A stretch of 64,000 bases of DNA from Neoarius graeffei (lineage: Eukaryota; Chordata; Actinopteri; Siluriformes; Ariidae). The stretch covers positions 28,585,698 through 28,649,697 of the forward strand of contig NC_083577.1 in assembly GCF_027579695.1 (NCBI RefSeq), written 5' to 3'. The notes below the pieces were generated by a model. That model was not told where the DNA came from. It made no database searches and saw only the letters and a program-made list of their open reading frames with translations. Shown here piece by piece: positions 10,263-20,185 of this stretch. The translations under genes were made by a program, and so were the position numbers. Position 1 is the stretch's first letter. Every line of letters starts with the position of its first letter.

Positions 10263-11508
10263 TACAACCCCGATTCCAAAAAAGTTGGGACAAAGTACAA
10301 ATTGTAAATAAAAATGGAATGCAATGATGTGGAAGTTTCAAAATTCCATATTTTATTCAGAATAGAACATAGATGACATATCAAATGTTTAAACTGAGAA
10401 AATGTATCATTTAAAGAGAAAAATTAGGTGATTTTTAAATTTCATGACAACAACACATCTCAAAAAAGTTGGGACAAGGCCATGTTTCCCACTGTGAGAC
10501 ATCCCCTTTTCTCTTTACAACAGTCTGTAAACGTCTGGGGACTGAGGAGACAAGTTGCTCAAGTTTAGGGATAGGAATGTTAACCCATTCTTGTCTAATG
10601 TAGGATTCTAGTTGCTCAACTGTCTTAGGTCTTTTTTGTCATATCTTCCGTTTTATGATGCGCCAAATGTTTTCTATGGGTGAAAGATCTGGACTGCAGG
10701 CTGGCCAGTTCAGTACCCGGACCCTTCTTCTACGCAGCCATGATGCTGTAACTGATGCAGTATGTGGTTTGGCATTGTCATGTTGGAAAATGCAAGGTCT
10801 TCCCTGAAAGAGACGTCGTCTGGATGGGAGCATATGTTGCTCTAGAGCCTGGATATACCTTTCAGCATTGATGGTGTCTTTCCAGATGTGTAAGCTGCCC
10901 ATGCCACACGCACTAATGCAACCCCATACCATCAAAGATGCAGGCTTCTGAACTGAGCGCTGATAACAACTCGGGTCGTCCTTCTCCTCTTTAGTCCGAA
11001 TGGCACGGCGTCCCTGATTTCCATAAAGAACTTCAAATTTTGATTCGTCTGACCACAGAACAGTTTTCCACTTTGCCACAGTCCATTTTAAACGAGCCTT
11101 GGCCCAGAGAAGACGTCTGCGCTTCTGGATCATGTTTAGATACGGCTTCTTCTTTGAACTATAGAGTTTTAGCTGGCAACGGCGGATGGCACGGTGAATT
11201 GCGTTCACAGATAATGTTCTCTGGAAATATTCCTGAGCCCATTTTGTGATTTCCAATACAGAAGCATGCCTGTATGTGATGCAGTGCCGTCTAAGGGCCC
11301 GAAGATCACGGGCACCCAGTATGGTTTTCCGGCCTTGACCCTTACGCACAGAGATTCTTCCAGATTCTCTGAATCTTTTGATGATATTATGCACTGTAGA
11401 TGATGATATGTTCAAACTCTTTGCAATTTTACACTGTCGAACTCCTTTCTGATATTGCTCCACTATTTGTCGGCGCAGAATTAGGGGGATTGGTGATCCT
11501 CTTCCCAT
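10263..11508 (-). mobile_element. Tc1-like transposon, copy 2, 5'-truncated
   Basis: Begins at 10263 with the same TACAACCCCGATTCC terminus as copy 1. On its coding strand it is cut off exactly at the MGRGSP start (11508), so the second terminal repeat and the 5' leader are missing. Unrelated repeat DNA follows. Confidence 0.88.
10435..11508 (-). pseudogene. Tc1 transposase, one in-frame stop
   Basis: Same protein as copy 1 with HTH and DDE motifs ([29 protein letters not shown]). It has Trp where copy 1 has its first stop, but shares the TGA after KRKI (ending at 10639). The frame continues to the usual C-terminus after that stop. The open frame extends 69 codons upstream of 11508 into unrelated repeat sequence, which I regard as fortuitous. 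Confidence 0.88.
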
Positions 11509-11560
11509 AACTAGTTTGTTACGAAAATCTTTCAACATTTTCTTACTGGGACACAGCTGA

Positions 11561-11590
11561 TTTTTACTGGGGCACGTGCCCCAGTAAAAA
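11561..11590. repeat. perfect 30-bp palindrome centred on CACGTG
   Basis: TTTTTACTGGGGCAC is followed immediately by its exact reverse complement, with no loop. It may be two head-to-head transposon termini (CTGGGGCA-type) left by an abortive event. The CACGTG centre is an E-box sequence. Confidence 0.85.
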
Positions 11591-11706
11591 AGGCCTAGTG
11601 ATGCCCCTGTGCAGGAGTGGTCTTCTGCTGTTGCATGCTGAGATGCTTTTCTGCTCACCACAGTTGTAAAGATTGATTCATATGAGTAGCTATAGGCTTC
11701 CGGGAG

Positions 11707-12085
11707 GGGTGGCATGGTAGTGTAGTGATTAGCACTGTCGCCTCACAGCAAGAAGGTCCTGGATTCGAGCCCCGTGGCCGGCGAGGGCCTTTCTGTGTGG
11801 AGTTTGCATGTTCTCCCCGTGTCCGTGTGGGTTTCCTCCGGGTGCTCCGGTTTCCCCCACAGTCCAAAGACATGCAGGTTAGGTTAACTGGTGACTCTAA
11901 ATTGACCGTAGGTGTGAATGTGAGTGTGAATGGTTGTCTGTGTCTATGTGTCAGCCCTGTGATGACCTGGTGACTTGTCCAGGGTGTACCCCGCCTTTCG
12001 CCCGTAGTCAGCTGGGATAGGCTCCAGCTTGCCTGTGACCCTGTAGAACAGGATAAAGCAGCTAGAGATAATGAGATGAGATGAG
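11707..12085 (+). mobile_element. V-SINE, full length
   Basis: Head GGTGGCATGGTAGTGTAG, complete core, and tail GAGATAATGAGATGAGATG. I could not define clean target-site duplications. Confidence 0.88.
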
Positions 12086-12086
12086 A

Positions 12087-12662
12087 TCATTTTTGCAGTG
12101 TACAGATAATGGATAGGAACTTGTTCCTGATCCCTGTTCTTGGCTGCAGGAGTGGAACCCAATGTGGTCTTCTGTCTGCTGTTGCATGCTGAGATGCTTT
12201 TCTGCTCACCATGGTTGTAAAGAGTGATTATAGGAGTTACTATATCCTTCCTGGCAAAAAAGCTCGAACCAATCTGGCCATTTTCCTCTGACCCTCTCTT
12301 ATAAACAAGGTGTTTGTTTCCACCCACAGAACTGTCGCTCACTCAACTCAGTGTTTTTTGTTTTTCGCGCCATTCTGTGTAAACTCTAGAGACTGTTGTG
12401 TGTAAAAACCCCAGGAGATCAGCAGTTTCTGAAATACTCAAACCAGTCCATCTGGCTCAAACCACAGTGGAAGTCACACTTTGAGATCACAGTTTTTCCC
12501 ATTCGGATGTTTGAACATTGTGAACATTAATTGAAGCTCTTGACAGTGCAACAAATCTGCATGATTTGTGCTGCTGTCAAGGGATTGGCTGATTAGAGAA
12601 CTGCATCAAAGAGACCCCAGGTGGATGGGTGTTCCTAATAAAGTGGCCGGCGGTGAGTGTAT
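12087..12662. repeat. DNA-transposon-like repeat ending GGTGAGTGTATA
   Basis: A teleost repeat whose right end reads TTCCTAATAAAGTGGCCGG then GGTGAGTGTATA. About 90 bp of it (GCTGTTGCATGCTGAGATGC) also lie at 11612-11700, on the other side of the V-SINE. No ORF. Confidence 0.55.
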
Positions 12663-12688
12663 AATACAGGGGGCTGCAAAAGTAGGTA

Positions 12689-14298
12689 CAGTGGTGCTTG
12701 AAAGTTTGTGAAACCTTTAGAATTTTCGATATTTCTGCATAAATATGACCTAAAACATCATCAGATTTTCACACAAGTCCTAAAAGTAGATAAAGAGAAC
12801 CCAGTTAAACAAATGAGACAAAAATATTATACTTGGTCATTTATTTATTGAGGAAAATGATCCAATATTACATATCTGTGAGTGGCAAAAGTATGTGAAC
12901 CTCTAGGATTAGCAGTTAATTTGAAGGTGAAATTAGAGTCAGGTGTTTTCAATCAATGGGATGATGATCAGATGTGAGTGGGCACCCTGTTTTATTTAAA
13001 GAACAGGGATCTATCAAAGTCTGATCTTCACAACGCATGTTTGTGGAAGTGTATCATGGCACCAACAAAGGAGATTTCTGAGGACCTCGGAAAAAGCGTT
13101 GTTGATGCTCATCAGGCTGGAAAAGGTTACAAAACCATCTCTAAAGAGTTTGGACTCCACCAATCCACAGTCAGACAGATTGTGTACAAATGGACGAAAT
13201 TCAAGACCATTGTTTCCCTCCCCAGGAGTGGTCGACCAACAAAGATCACTCCAAGAGCAAGGCATGTAATAGTCGGTGAGGTCACAAAGGACCCCAGGAT
13301 AACTTCTAAGCAACTGAAGGCCTCTCTCACATTGGCTAATGTTAATGTTCATGAGTCCACCATCAGGAGAACACTGAACAACAATGGTGTGCATGGCAGG
13401 GTTGCAAGGAGAAAGCCACTGCTCTCCAAAAAGAACATTGCTGCTCGTCTGCAGTTCGCTAAAGATCACGTGGACGAGCCAGAAGGCTATTGGAAAAATG
13501 TTTTGTGGACGGATGAGACTGAAATAGAACTTTTTGGTTTAAATGAGAGGCGTTATGTTTGGAGAAAGGAAAACACTGCATTCCAGCATAAGAACCTTAT
13601 CCCATCTGTGAAACATGGTGGTGGTAGTATCATGGTTTGGGTCTGTTTTGCTGCATCTGGGCCAGGACAGCTTGCCATCATTGATGGAACAATGAATTCT
13701 GAATTATACCAGCGAATTCTAAAGGAAAATGTCAGGACATCTGTCCATGAACTGAATCTCAAGAGAAGGTGGGTCATGCAGCAAGACAACGACCCTAAGC
13801 ACACAAGTCGTTCTTCCAAAGAATGGTTAAAGAAGAAGAAAGTTAATGTTTTGGAATGGCCAAGTCAAAGTCCTGACCTTAATCCAATTGAAATGTTGTG
13901 GAAGGACCTAAAGCGAGCATTTCATGTGAGGAAACCCACCAACATCCCAGAGTTGAAGCTGTTCTGTACGGAGGAACGGGCTAAAATTCCTCCAAGCCGG
14001 TGTGCAGGACTGATCAACAGTTACCGCAAACGTTTAGTTGCAGTTATTGCTGCACAAGGGGGTCACACCAGATACTGAAAGCAAAGGTTCACATACTTTT
14101 GCCACTCACAGATATGCAATATTGGATCATTTTCCTCAATAAATAAATGACCAAGTATAATATTTTTGTCTCATTTGTTTAACTGGGTTCTCTTTATCTA
14201 CTTTTAGGACTTGTGTGAAAATCTGATGATGTTTTAGGTCGTGTTTATGCAGAAATATCGAAAATTCTAAAGGGTTCACAAACGTTTAAGTAACACTG
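12689..14298 (+). mobile_element. Tc1-like transposon, second family, near intact
   Basis: Left end CAGTGGTGCTTGAAAGTTTG after a TA; the right end, diverged and ending AACACTG, lacks the flanking TA. Long subterminal inverted repeats (ATTGAGGAAAATGATCCAAT and complement) are typical of IR/DR Tc1 elements. It has a different sequence and a different transposase from the 4386 family. Confidence 0.9.
13056..14078 (+). CDS. Tc1-family transposase, open reading frame intact
   Basis: A 340-residue frame, the normal Tc1 length, encoding a cut-and-paste transposase that binds terminal repeats and integrates at TA. The N-terminal paired-like HTH is near residues 10-60 (YKTISKEFGLHQSTVRQIV), followed by a GRPTK linker. 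DDE core: Asp in VLWTDET, Asp in [11 protein letters not shown], Glu in SPDLNPIEMLW (D34E spacing). It ends GGHTRY. I chose the ATG at 13056 because MAPTKE starts the conserved region; the frame is open back to 12978. There are no stops or frameshifts, but GWVCF-type sequence reads VWVCF and the right terminal repeat is damaged, so activity is unproven. Confidence 0.9.
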   Translation: MAPTKEISEDLGKSVVDAHQAGKGYKTISKEFGLHQSTVRQIVYKWTKFKTIVSLPRSGRPTKITPRARHVIVGEVTKDPRITSKQLKASLTLANVNVHESTIRRTLNNNGVHGRVARRKPLLSKKNIAARLQFAKDHVDEPEGYWKNVLWTDETEIELFGLNERRYVWRKENTAFQHKNLIPSVKHGGGSIMVWVCFAASGPGQLAIIDGTMNSELYQRILKENVRTSVHELNLKRRWVMQQDNDPKHTSRSSKEWLKKKKVNVLEWPSQSPDLNPIEMLWKDLKRAFHVRKPTNIPELKLFCTEERAKIPPSRCAGLINSYRKRLVAVIAAQGGHTRY

Positions 14299-14392
14299 GA
14301 TTATTCCAGTATTACTAGTATAGTGATGTTAGGTTTCATTTAATACCAACGTTTTGTTTTTCATTACTGTATACCTACTTTGCAGCCCCCTG

Positions 14393-14523
14393 TATGGGTT
14401 TGATGTAGTGTACAAACAGTCTATTGAAGCCCTTTTAATGGTGTAGTTTACTGATATGTATTATATAGAAACACATTTTTTGTAAAGTACCAGGCTGTCA
14501 GTGGAGGTATTGCCTATTTCCAC

Positions 14524-14524
<1 letters not shown>
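14393..14524. other. short unique spacer
   Basis: No feature seen between the MITE end and the purine tract. Confidence 0.4.
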
Positions 14525-14575
<51 letters not shown>

Positions 14576-15075
14576 AAGAAAGAGAAAGATAGAAAGAAAG
14601 GGACAGAGAGAGATAGATAAAGAAAGAAAGAAATAGAGAGAAAGAATGAGAGAAAGAAAAAGAGAAAGAAAGAAAAAGAAAGGAGAGAGAGAGAGAGAGA
14701 AAGAAAGGGACAGAGATACAGAGAAAGAAAGAGAGAAAGAAAGGGACAGAGATAGAGAGAGAAAGAAAGGGATAGAGAGAGAGAGAGAGATAGAAAGAGA
14801 GAGATAGAAAGAAAGAGAAAGATAGAAAGAAAGGGACAGAGAGAGATAAAGAAAGAAAGAAAGAAAGGGATAGAAAGAGAGAAAGAATGAGAGAAAAAAG
14901 AGAGAAAGAAAAAGAAAGAAAGGAGAGAAAGAGCGAGAGAGAAAGAAAGAGAGAAAGAAAGGGACAGAGATAGAGAGAAACAAAAAGAGAAAGAAAGGGA
15001 CAGAGATACAGAGAAAGAAAGAGAGAAAGAAAGGGACAGAGATAGAGAGAGAAAGAAAGGGATAGAGAGAGATAG

Positions 15076-15106
<31 letters not shown>

Positions 15107-15562
15107 GATAGAAAGAAAGAGAAAGATAGAAAGAAAGGGACAGAGAGAGATAAAGAAAGAAAGAAAGAAAGAAAGAAAGAGACAGAGAGAGATAGAAAGA
15201 GAGAGATAGAAAGGAAGGAAGAAAGAAAGAAAGAAAGAAAGGGATAGAAAGAGAGAAAGAATGAGAGAAAAAGAGAGAGAAAGAAAAAGAAAGAAAGGAG
15301 AGAAAGAGCGAGAGAGAAAGAAAGAAAGAGAGAAAGAAAGGGACAGAGATAGAGAGAAAGAAAGGGACAGAGATACAGAGAAAGAAAGAAAGGGACAGAG
15401 ATAGATAGAGAAAGAGAGAGAGAAAGGGACAGAGATAGAGAGAGAAAGTAAGGGACAGAGATAGAGAGAGAAAGAAAGAGAGAAAGGAAGGAAGAGACAG
15501 AGAGATAGAGATAGAAAGATAGAGAGAGAAAAAGAGAGAGAGATAGAGAGAGATAGAGAGAG
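14525..15562 (+). repeat. 1-kb polypurine tract with higher-order repeats
   Basis: Almost only A and G on the + strand, made of GA, GAAA, GATA and GGGACAGAGATA units with isolated T or C. A longer block starting GAAAGATAGAAAGAAAGGG recurs near 14585, 14819 and 15121, with unequal spacing (about 234 and 302 bp), indicating higher-order tandem duplication. Long open frames on the minus strand, made of Leu, Ser and Phe, are by-products of the repeat and not genes. It ends about 1.5 kb upstream of the acvr2a start codon. Confidence 0.95.
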
Positions 15563-16130
15563 GTGTGCGCGTGTGTGTTCACTCCACACAGCTCCTCCTC
15601 ACTCAGCCTCAGCACAACACAGAGGGCGGGCTTTAGTGATCTCTCAGGAATACGATTCGCTTGTGTTATTAGTGCGCGCTCGCTGATTCGACAAGAGTCA
15701 TGTCAATCATTCGTGTACACACAATGGGAGGGGAAAGTGAAGGGCAGGGGAGGGAAGAAGAAAAAAAAAAAACACAAACAATCCGCCCGCCCGGGCTGCC
15801 ATCTTGAATATACAGTAATACCTACAGTGAGAGCCACTTCACTGGCGGAGACTCACACACAGGCAGGCAGGCAGGAAACAGACTATCCGTAGAATTTTAA
15901 ACAAGAGGACTATATGTATATATATATATATTTATTTTTTAAAAGCAAGGCTGCTTCCTGTCGGGATAGCCGGGCAGCTAACCGCCGCCGGGCAGCAGCG
16001 AACCGCGCTGAGCGAGCCGACCCGGGCGAGGGGACTCGGCTGAGCCGTCCAGGTTTTTCCGCGTCGACGTTTTAACAAATTGCTTTTTATTTTTGCCTCT
16101 GAGACTACCAAGGACACGAGAAAAAAAAAA

Positions 16131-16165
<35 letters not shown>

Positions 16166-16493
16166 AAAGTGTGCTGCTGTGCTGCCTGTGACGCTGTTCG
16201 CGCTGAGGGAGAGAGAGAGCGAGCGCGCGCGGAATGCCAGTCCGGCTCGGTGGCGTTGAATTGAGCGCAGTGTGTCCGCGCCGCTCCCGCAGCCTCTCCG
16301 CTCCCGCAGCCGCCCGCTCCCGCCCGCTCCCGCCTCTGCCCGCCGCTTTCAGCACCGCGCCAATGCCAATCACATTCATGACTTTCCCATAAGTAAGAAA
16401 CGGCTTTTGTTTGTTTGTTTGTTTGTTTGTTTGTAAATGTGAAGGTCTGCGTTGTCATTATCTGATGTGCAGACAGAGCAGCGTTTTAAAACC

Positions 16494-16628
16494 ATGAGCG
16501 CGGCTGCTCCTGGACTCCTTCGCCCTTCGTTATGGAAAACTGGCCCAGAGAGAAGAGATCAGATTGAACTGGGAGCTTTGACACTGGACTGGGATCAAGT
16601 GGATCCCAGTGGGATCTGCTGTGCTTGA
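16494..16628 (+). promoter_or_regulatory. possible upstream ORF (44 codons) in the acvr2a leader
   Basis: ACCATGA context (A at -3). The frame starts MSAAAPGLLRPSLW and stops with TGA at 16626-16628, about 480 bp before the main start. If this region is in the mRNA, the uORF could lower translation of the receptor. It resembles no protein I know. Confidence 0.35.
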
Positions 16629-17061
16629 TCAGGTTTGGGTTAGTCCTCTGATCCACTATGGGGTTTAGAGTTGACCCTGTCCATGTGGTGCAGCTTATGA
16701 ACATTAATAACACAGACAAATAATCTACTATTCTGCTTTTTTTTTTTCTTTCTTTCCTCCCCCAGTATACAATTTCTGTCTCATGATCTTTTTTTTTTTT
16801 TTTAAAAAAGAGATTTATTTGATCGATTGATTTGATTTATTCGATTCGGATCCAGTGGATCACTCGCTCAATCGCTCAGTCGGTCGATCGGTCGATCTTT
16901 CTTTATTATTGGTCTTGTAATTCCTGGGATTTTTTTCCCCTCCCATCAGCATGGATGTGTTTTAAAGCGATTGATCGCTGGTAAAGAGAGCGAACAGGGA
17001 CATTACTGGAGGCCTGCCGGATTCTGAAAGAAGGATCTACTTGGTTTTAAAAGGACCAAAA

Positions 17062-17109
17062 TAAATATATATATATATATAGATATATAGATAGATAGAT
17101 AGATAGATA
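17062..17109 (+). repeat. (TA)n-(GATA)n microsatellite abutting the start codon
   Basis: An alternating TA run is followed by about five GATA units, ending at AAA immediately before the ATG. It is probably length-variable and lies entirely within the 5' UTR. Confidence 0.9.
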
Positions 17110-17111
17110 AA

Positions 17112-17166
17112 ATGGGTTCTGCGACAAAACTGGCCTTCGGAGTGTTCCTCATCTCGTGCTCCTCAG
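17112..17166 (+). CDS. acvr2a: activin receptor type 2A, coding exon 1
   Basis: The only recognisable host coding exon. Activin type II receptors are transmembrane Ser/Thr kinases that bind activins, myostatin and BMPs and phosphorylate type I receptors. The exon encodes MGSATKLAFGVFLISCSS plus the first base of a Gly codon. This closely matches the vertebrate ACVR2A signal peptide (human MGAAAKLAFAVFLISCSSG). It ends at G17166 followed by GTGGGT, a donor in phase 1, the same position as in the human gene. The start context AAAATGG has A at -3 and G at +4, and an in-frame TAG lies 9 nt upstream. Extracellular, transmembrane and kinase exons are not in the window. Fish have two paralogues; I cannot say which this is. 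Confidence 0.92.
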
Positions 17167-18637
17167 GTGGGTTCAGCATTTCTCTCTGACTCTGAGCAAA
17201 AACTTGATTTGAACACAATAACCTTAGAGATTGTTTTGTACACAGGATGATCACGCACACACGCTGTCTTTGTAAGGACCTTTTATTGATATAAACATTA
17301 ATACACTTCTCTCGCTACATCTCAACCTAACATCACTAACGAAACAAATCTTTCATCTCTTTTTTTTTTTAAATTTATTAAATTAACCCCGCACAAGCAT
17401 TAGGAGTCATTCTCAGGTGTTATCCTTGTGTCCCCACAGAGATATATAAACACACACACACACACACACACACACAGCAAGTAATGGCTGCGAATCCAGT
17501 GCGTTTGCATTTCAGCTCCGATGCGAAGCTGTACGTCATGTTTAAACACTGATCTTTAATATTCTGATGATTTGTCATGTCCGTGTCTGTGTAATCCATC
17601 CCATCTCTGCTGATTAATGCAACACCATCCAAAAAAAAAAAAAAGCCTGGAGAATGGAGCAGGAGCGTCGTTTGATCACACCAACTGGAGCTCGTGTTTG
17701 CATACGAACAGAGAAAAATCAGACCCGAGCCACTTCGTGTTTCATAAGCTTCTGTTACTGAAGCGAGAGAGAGAGAGAGTGTGTGTGTGTGTGTGTATGA
17801 GGAGAGAGAGAGAGAGATGAGCCTCTTAAATGAAGCAGTGTATTCTTCTTTGCTTAAGGGGAATGTGTGCTGTCCCCCTCATGATCGTTTTCCTGTTCAC
17901 TTTGAAGACGACGGTTCGTTAGTACCATTCATCCGCTCATCTTTTTCCTGATCAGAGTCACGTTGGCTCCGGAGCCTATCCCGGGAACGTGAGGCAGAAG
18001 CAGCATATTAGTTTACAGCCGAACGTTCAGTGGAATCTTATTTAACCCTGAATGCTGCTATTCATGAGCCTCGTTCGCACCAGAAACAGTAAAATACGTC
18101 AATTACGGTCGCAGTTATTAAAGAAAGAGCAGATGTGATAACTCGGGCATTTATGAAGATTTACATTCGCTCACTTCTCCTCCAGAGACCATATAAGATT
18201 TCTATCTGAAGAACAAAGGTACGTTTTATCAATATGTCAAGGGAATCTTTTCTCTTGATGCGTTTTCATCACCAGATCACCAGACTGCATTAGAAATGTG
18301 AAAGTGTCGCCTCATGCGGCTGGTCACACCAGAGCCGTAACTTTAGACCTGGCGCGTAAATTATGAAAGTGGTACAGCATATGCATTTTTGCTGGACCTT
18401 CATCAGCAGTATTTTCCCGTTGCATATACAGTAGCTCATTGCAAGAGTATAAAAGAATCGTCAGCATCCTCTTAATCCGAGCAATCTCTTGGGTCGCATC
18501 GCGAAACCAAATCAACGTGATGTTACAGCAAGTAAAGTGCTCGTTTTTGGGTGGCGAACTACATTGCTATAACGGTGTTTAACTAAGATATTGGCTAAAC
18601 GGCGCTTTCGGTGATCAGATGATCAAAATAGTTAGCT
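17167..18637 (+). other. acvr2a: acvr2a intron 1, proximal part
   Basis: Starts with the donor GTGGGTTCAG. Contains a CA run (about 17447-17477), a poly(A) run (about 17628) and a GA/GT/GA run (about 17765-17818). The rest looks unique. No exon or RNA gene recognised; any intronic enhancer would need cross-species comparison. Confidence 0.6.
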
Positions 18638-19018
18638 CTCATCTCATCTCATCTCATTATCTGTAGCCGCTTTATCCTTCTACAGGGTCGCAGGCAAGCT
18701 GGAGCCTATCCCAGCTGACTACGGGTGAAAGGCGGGGTACACCCTGGACAAGTCGCCAGGTCATCACAGGACTGACACATAGACACAGACAACCATTCAC
18801 ACTCACATTCACACCTACGCTCAATTTAGAGTCACCAGTTAACCTAACCTGCATGTCTTTGGACTGTGGAGGAAACCGGAGCACCCGGAGGAAACCCACG
18901 CGGACACAGGGAGAACATGCAAACTCCGCACAGAAAGGCCCTCGCCGGCCACGGGGCTCGAACCCGGACCTTCTTGCTGTGAGGCGACAGCGCTAACCAC
19001 TACACCACCGTGCTGCCC
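18638..19018 (-). mobile_element. V-SINE
   Basis: Complete minus-strand copy with tail ATCTCATCTCATCTC at the left and head GGGCAGCACGGTGGTG at the right. Imperfect flanking repeats (AGTTAGC and AGTTTGC). It is 60 bp from, and inverted relative to, the next V-SINE. Confidence 0.9.
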
Positions 19019-19077
19019 AGTTTGCGAAACATGACACTTGATTTTGTTCAGTATTTTTATAAATTGTTCTTCCCACG

Positions 19078-19460
19078 AGGCGGCACGGTGGTGTAGTGGT
19101 TAGCGCTGTCGCCTCACAGCAAGAAGGTCCGGGTTCGAGCCCCGTGGCCGGCGAAGGCCTTTCTGTGCGGAGTTTGCATGTTTTCCCCGTGTCCGCGTGG
19201 GTTTCGTCCGGGTGCTCCGGTTTCCCCCACAGTCCAAAGACATGCAGGTTAGGTTAACTGGTGACTCTAAATTGACCGTAGGTGTGAATGTGAGTGTGAA
19301 TGGTTGTCTGTGTCTATGTGTCAGCCCTGTGATGACCTGGCGACTTGTCCAGGGTGTACCCCGCCTTCCGCCCGTAGTCAGCTGGGATAGGCTCCAGCTT
19401 GCCTGCGACCCTGTAGAACAGGATAAAGCGGCTAGAGATAATGAGATGAGATGAGATGAG
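19078..19460 (+). mobile_element. V-SINE, full length
   Basis: Exact 12-bp target-site duplications GTTCTTCCCACG at 19066-19077 and 19461-19472. Complete head, core and (GATGA)n tail. Confidence 0.93.
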
Positions 19461-19472
19461 GTTCTTCCCACG

Positions 19473-20185
19473 TGGATCACGTCGCCGTTAACAGGACGTG
19501 TTTCGTATTGTGCCTGTATGATTTCTTATTAAAACAGTATCGATCTTTTCTATAGCTGTAATTGCGTGTGCAAGCTAGCAGTCGAAAAAGGTCAGCTTTA
19601 AACTAAAAAACGAAACACGCAGGTCGATTTGGCTGATTTTAAACTCGTAGCAAGTCTAAAACCGAACACAAAACGGAGCTGAGACACCAGGTCGATCATA
19701 CGTCTAGATCAAATATCTCACGGCAGACAGTAGCTAAAAACGTGAAAACATAATAAATAAGAAATATTCATTTGTGTACATTTAACATTACAGCCCAAAA
19801 CGCAGGTCTCTTATATTCGTCCTTCCCACGACCTTAAACAAGCTGCCCCATTCTCTTCTCGTTATTCTTAATGTCCTTTCGTCATCCTCTTTACATACAA
19901 GTTGCTCTGGGAAATAAATTACCATCAAATACCATTATAATCTTGGGAGCATTTATAATAGAATTGAAAAGAACTATTAAATGTCCGTCTGAAAACGCAG
20001 CTTCTGCAGCTATAAATCAACAAAAATAAATCGTGTCGTACGGTATCTCCTCAATCCCGACTTATCCAGTTTCGCAAGCTTGTTAAAAAGCTACAGCTGA
20101 ATGAATATCATATCATATCATCTTCCAGTATTTTATTATTTTTCCTGTCGTAATGACATGACAAGCACACAGTATGCATTATATA
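19473..20185 (+). other. intron, nothing recognised
   Basis: Unique-looking AT-rich intron sequence without identifiable elements. Confidence 0.5.

Larger units (their letters stand above)
12667..14392. mobile_element. TA-flanked MITE enclosing a Tc1
   Basis: Outer termini CAGGGGGCTGCAAAAGTAGG on the left and TACTTTGCAGCCCCCTG on the right, both flanked by TA. Apart from the Tc1 at 12689 it contains only about 120 bp, so it was a small MITE before being split. Confidence 0.7.
15563..17111 (+). promoter_or_regulatory. acvr2a: acvr2a promoter and 5' UTR region
   Basis: The GC- and CpG-rich core is at about 15960-16370, including repeated CCCGCTCCCGC boxes that resemble Sp/KLF sites. It is followed by an AT-rich leader with simple repeats (AT/GT near 16130-16165, GTTT near 16408-16435). 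I found no convincing TATA box, consistent with a CpG-island promoter. The transcription start and any 5' UTR introns cannot be fixed by eye. A TAG in frame with the coding start lies at 17100-17102, so translation cannot begin further upstream in this frame without splicing. Confidence 0.6.

Noticed and set aside
11509..11715. 69-codon N-terminal extension of Tc1 copy 2 transposase
   Set aside because: The extension reads through unrelated repeat DNA beyond the point where the element is truncated; copies 1 and 3 do not share it.
14461..15615. Two overlapping 360-380-codon open frames on the minus strand
   Set aside because: They are translations of the GA/GAAA purine tract (only Leu, Ser, Phe, Tyr and Pro), and two frames are open at once. 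This is simple repeat, not a protein.
17003..17260. 85-codon minus-strand frame overlapping acvr2a exon 1
   Set aside because: It spans the TA/GATA microsatellite (giving SIYLSIYISIYIYI) and antisense coding sequence; no homology.
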